Source: Caldisericota bacterium (lineage in GTDB: Bacteria > Bipolaricaulota > Bipolaricaulia > Bipolaricaulales > Bipolaricaulaceae). Taken from it: DNA of 8,011 bases. Position 1 is the first letter of the stretch. Each line of letters begins with the position of its first letter. The translations under genes were made by a program, and so were the position numbers. The DNA lies in NCBI GenBank assembly GCA_013151115.1, contig JAADIW010000018.1:1-8011 (forward strand). The letters run 5' to 3'. Of this stretch, positions 6,448-8,011 are shown one piece after another. The notes below the pieces were generated by a model. The model had not been told where the DNA came from, ran no database searches, and saw only the letters and a program-made list of their open reading frames with translations.

Positions 6448-7776
6448 ATGGACGAACGAGAGAAGGAGCTGGGGCAGCGGTGGCGCCAGGTCCTGGGGGC
6501 GATCAGGGATCAGGTGCTGCGGGCTTGTCTCCCCGCCGATCCGGCGAAGGTCCGCCACAGCGGTGATGTCCTCTTCATCGAGGTGGAGAGCAAGTTCAAG
6601 AAGAACTACGTCCTCAGAAAGCTCCCCAAGCTCCGCGAGGCGGTGGAGGCGGCCTTCGGCCCCGTGAAGATCCAGGTGACGGAGCTCCCGTTGGTGGAGG
6701 AACTCGAGCGGCGCGAGGAGGAAGAGGCGGCGCCGGGCGCGCGGATCGTGGTGGTGGGGGTGGGGAACGGGGGCATAAACGCCCTCGCCCGCATCCGTGA
6801 GACCGGCCTGCGAGGGGTACGCCTCGTGGCCATGGACACGGATTCCCAGATCCTCTCCGTATGTCGGGCCGACGACAAACTCCGCCTCGGGCCCGAGGTG
6901 ACCGGGGGGCGGAGCACGGGCGGTGACCATCACAAGGGGAAGACCGCCGCGGAGGAGACGGCGTGGGAGATAAGGTCCCTCCTAGAGGGCGCGGATCTGG
7001 TATTCCTCACCTGCGGCCTCGGGGGCGGCACGGGCACGGGAGCGACCCCGGTGATCGCCGGGATCGCCCGCGATCTCGGGGCCCTCACGGTGGGCGTCGT
7101 GACCCTTCCCTTCGCATTCGAGGGCACCGCCCGGGCCGAACGGGCCAAGGAGGGGCTCCGCAGGCTCCGTGAGGCGGCGGATGTGGTGATCGTGATCGAC
7201 AACAACCGGCTCCTCAACCTCGCCCCCCGCGAGACCTCCGTGATCCAGGCGTTCGCGCGGGCCGACGACGTCCTCCGCCAGGGGGTCCAGGGCATAACCG
7301 ATCTCATCACCGTCCCCGGCGTGGTGAACCTCGACTTCGCCGACGTGGCCTCGGTGCTGCGCGACGCGGGCACCGCCATGATGGGGACCGGCGAGGCCCG
7401 GGGCGAGAACCGGGCGGTGCGGGCGGCGAAGGAGGCGTCCCAGAACCCCTTGCTTGAGGGGGGGACGATCAGGGGTGCCCGCAAGATACTCCTGAACGTC
7501 ACCGGTGGCGAGAACCTCACCCTGGCCGAGGTCACCCAGGCCGCGGAGACCGTTCGCAAGGAGGCCCTCACCGAGGCGGAACTCGTGTTCGGGGCGGTGG
7601 TGCGCGAGGAACTCGCCGACCTGGTCCGGATCACCGTCATCGCCGCCGACTTCCAGGAGATCTTCTCCATGGAGGAGGAAGAGGAGCTCCCCCCACGGAA
7701 GCCCGCGGAGCGCAAGAAGAAGCGCGACCGTGGGGATTTGGATTACCCCGCCTTCCTGCGACGCCTGGAGGGTTGA
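6448..7776 (+). CDS. ftsZ: Cell-division GTPase FtsZ with an extra N-terminal domain
   Basis: 442 residues from the ATG at 6448. In-frame ATG 6433 and TTG 6406 are alternatives, and none has a strong ribosome site. FtsZ polymerises with GTP into the midcell Z-ring. Residues about 98-405 are the tubulin-like core: T1 GVGNGGINA (104-112), T4 GGGTGTGATP (192 onward), T5 LPFAFEG, T6 IDNNRLL, and T7 NLDFADV (294-300) with the catalytic acids. DDVLRQGVQGITDLITVPG and NVTGGENLTLAEV are typical bacterial core segments. A short, charge-segregated linker (EEEEE then RKPAERKKKRDR) leads to DLDYPAFLRR (430-439), the conserved peptide that binds partners such as FtsA and ZipA. Odd features are residues 5-77, an added alpha/beta domain similar in pattern to DnaA domain I or the DnaX tail, then an acidic linker (78-97), and an altered T3 loop (GGRSTGGDHHKG for a GLGAGANP-type loop). 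No ftsA, ftsQ or mur gene is adjacent. Confidence 0.93.
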   Translation: MDEREKELGQRWRQVLGAIRDQVLRACLPADPAKVRHSGDVLFIEVESKFKKNYVLRKLPKLREAVEAAFGPVKIQVTELPLVEELERREEEEAAPGARIVVVGVGNGGINALARIRETGLRGVRLVAMDTDSQILSVCRADDKLRLGPEVTGGRSTGGDHHKGKTAAEETAWEIRSLLEGADLVFLTCGLGGGTGTGATPVIAGIARDLGALTVGVVTLPFAFEGTARAERAKEGLRRLREAADVVIVIDNNRLLNLAPRETSVIQAFARADDVLRQGVQGITDLITVPGVVNLDFADVASVLRDAGTAMMGTGEARGENRAVRAAKEASQNPLLEGGTIRGARKILLNVTGGENLTLAEVTQAAETVRKEALTEAELVFGAVVREELADLVRITVIAADFQEIFSMEEEEELPPRKPAERKKKRDRGDLDYPAFLRRLEG

Positions 7777-7779
7777 CGC

Positions 7780-8011
7780 TTGCGCGTGGGCCTCCGGTTG
7801 TCGTTGTTCCTCGCCCTGATCTGCCTCACCGCGGGCGCGACGGAACTCACGTACGCGCTCCGCTTCGAGCTCTCCGAGGGGGAGCAGGGGTGGTACCTGG
7901 AGGGCGAGGCCACCATCACGGGACGGGCGCCCGCGGCCACCGATGTCCTCGTCTTCCGCTTCTTCAGGGGCGCCGACGCCCCCGTCGCCCTGCGGGCGGT
8001 GAGGGCGGGGG
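7780..8011 (+). CDS. Exported protein of unknown function, 3' end missing
   Basis: An open frame of 77 codons runs to the window edge from a TTG at 7780, three bases after the ftsZ stop. GGAGGG (7767-7772), inside the end of ftsZ, lies seven bases before this TTG and supports it over the GTG at 7786. The first 20 residues (RVGLRLSLFLALICLTAGA) look like a signal peptide with a basic start, hydrophobic core and an Ala-containing cleavage region. The visible mature part (TYALRFELSEGEQGWYLEGE, then LVFRFF) is beta-rich, with the spacing seen in the N-terminal sheet domain of M1 aminopeptidases. Too little is present to assign this, and it should be treated as an exported protein of unknown function. 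It is probably the fourth gene of the operon that begins at 3907. Confidence 0.7.
   Translation, partial: MRVGLRLSLFLALICLTAGATELTYALRFELSEGEQGWYLEGEATITGRAPAATDVLVFRFFRGADAPVALRAVRAG

Noticed and set aside
6751..6773. G-rich run as a possible G-quadruplex
   Set aside because: Only three runs of three or more G are present, and they encode the glycine-rich T1 loop of FtsZ. Similar runs are scattered throughout this GC-rich sequence.

Overview
This 8 kb stretch is very GC-rich (about two thirds G+C by eye), densely coding and bacterial in character. It carries an FtsZ with a bacterial C-terminal peptide, a glutaminase-type NAD+ synthetase, a ROK repressor and Shine-Dalgarno sites, with very short or overlapping gene junctions. 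I cannot name the species. The abundance of V/E/R/G, the archaeal-looking secreted beta-helix protein and the unusual FtsZ suggest a deep-branching or candidate-phylum bacterium (for example Bipolaricaulota/Acetothermia-like). That placement is a guess.

Layout. (1) 1-678, minus strand: the N-terminal 226 codons of a ROK-family repressor, cut by the window edge. A good promoter and an AT-rich inverted repeat sit over its start codon. (2) 778-2947, plus strand: a two-gene operon, a GNAT acetyltransferase overlapping by 8 nt a glutamine-dependent NAD+ synthetase (nadE). (3) 2968-3765, minus strand: a Cas4/RecB-like PD-(D/E)XK nuclease with four candidate Fe-S cysteines, convergent with nadE. The two stop codons lie inside the two arms of a perfect 13-bp inverted repeat. 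(4) 3907 to the window end, plus strand: a tight four-gene operon. It encodes a secreted NosD-like beta-helix protein with a C-terminal DUF192-like domain, a SerB-like HAD phosphatase (ATGA overlap), an FtsZ with an extra N-terminal domain, and the start of another exported protein.

The most interesting item is the FtsZ. Its core, T7 catalytic loop and terminal DLDYPAFLRR peptide are those of a real FtsZ. It is preceded by about 75 residues that resemble the small KH-like domains of replication proteins (DnaA domain I, DnaX tail, DciA), joined by an acidic linker, and its T1 and T3 nucleotide loops are non-canonical. None of the usual division and wall genes is visible beside it. The beta-helix/DUF192 fusion, the orphan Cas4-like nuclease with a disordered tail ending PPLFDL, and the near-leaderless start of the ROK gene are secondary points of interest. 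No RNA genes, CRISPR arrays, insertion sequences or attachment sites were seen. No gene-free stretch exceeds 300 bases.
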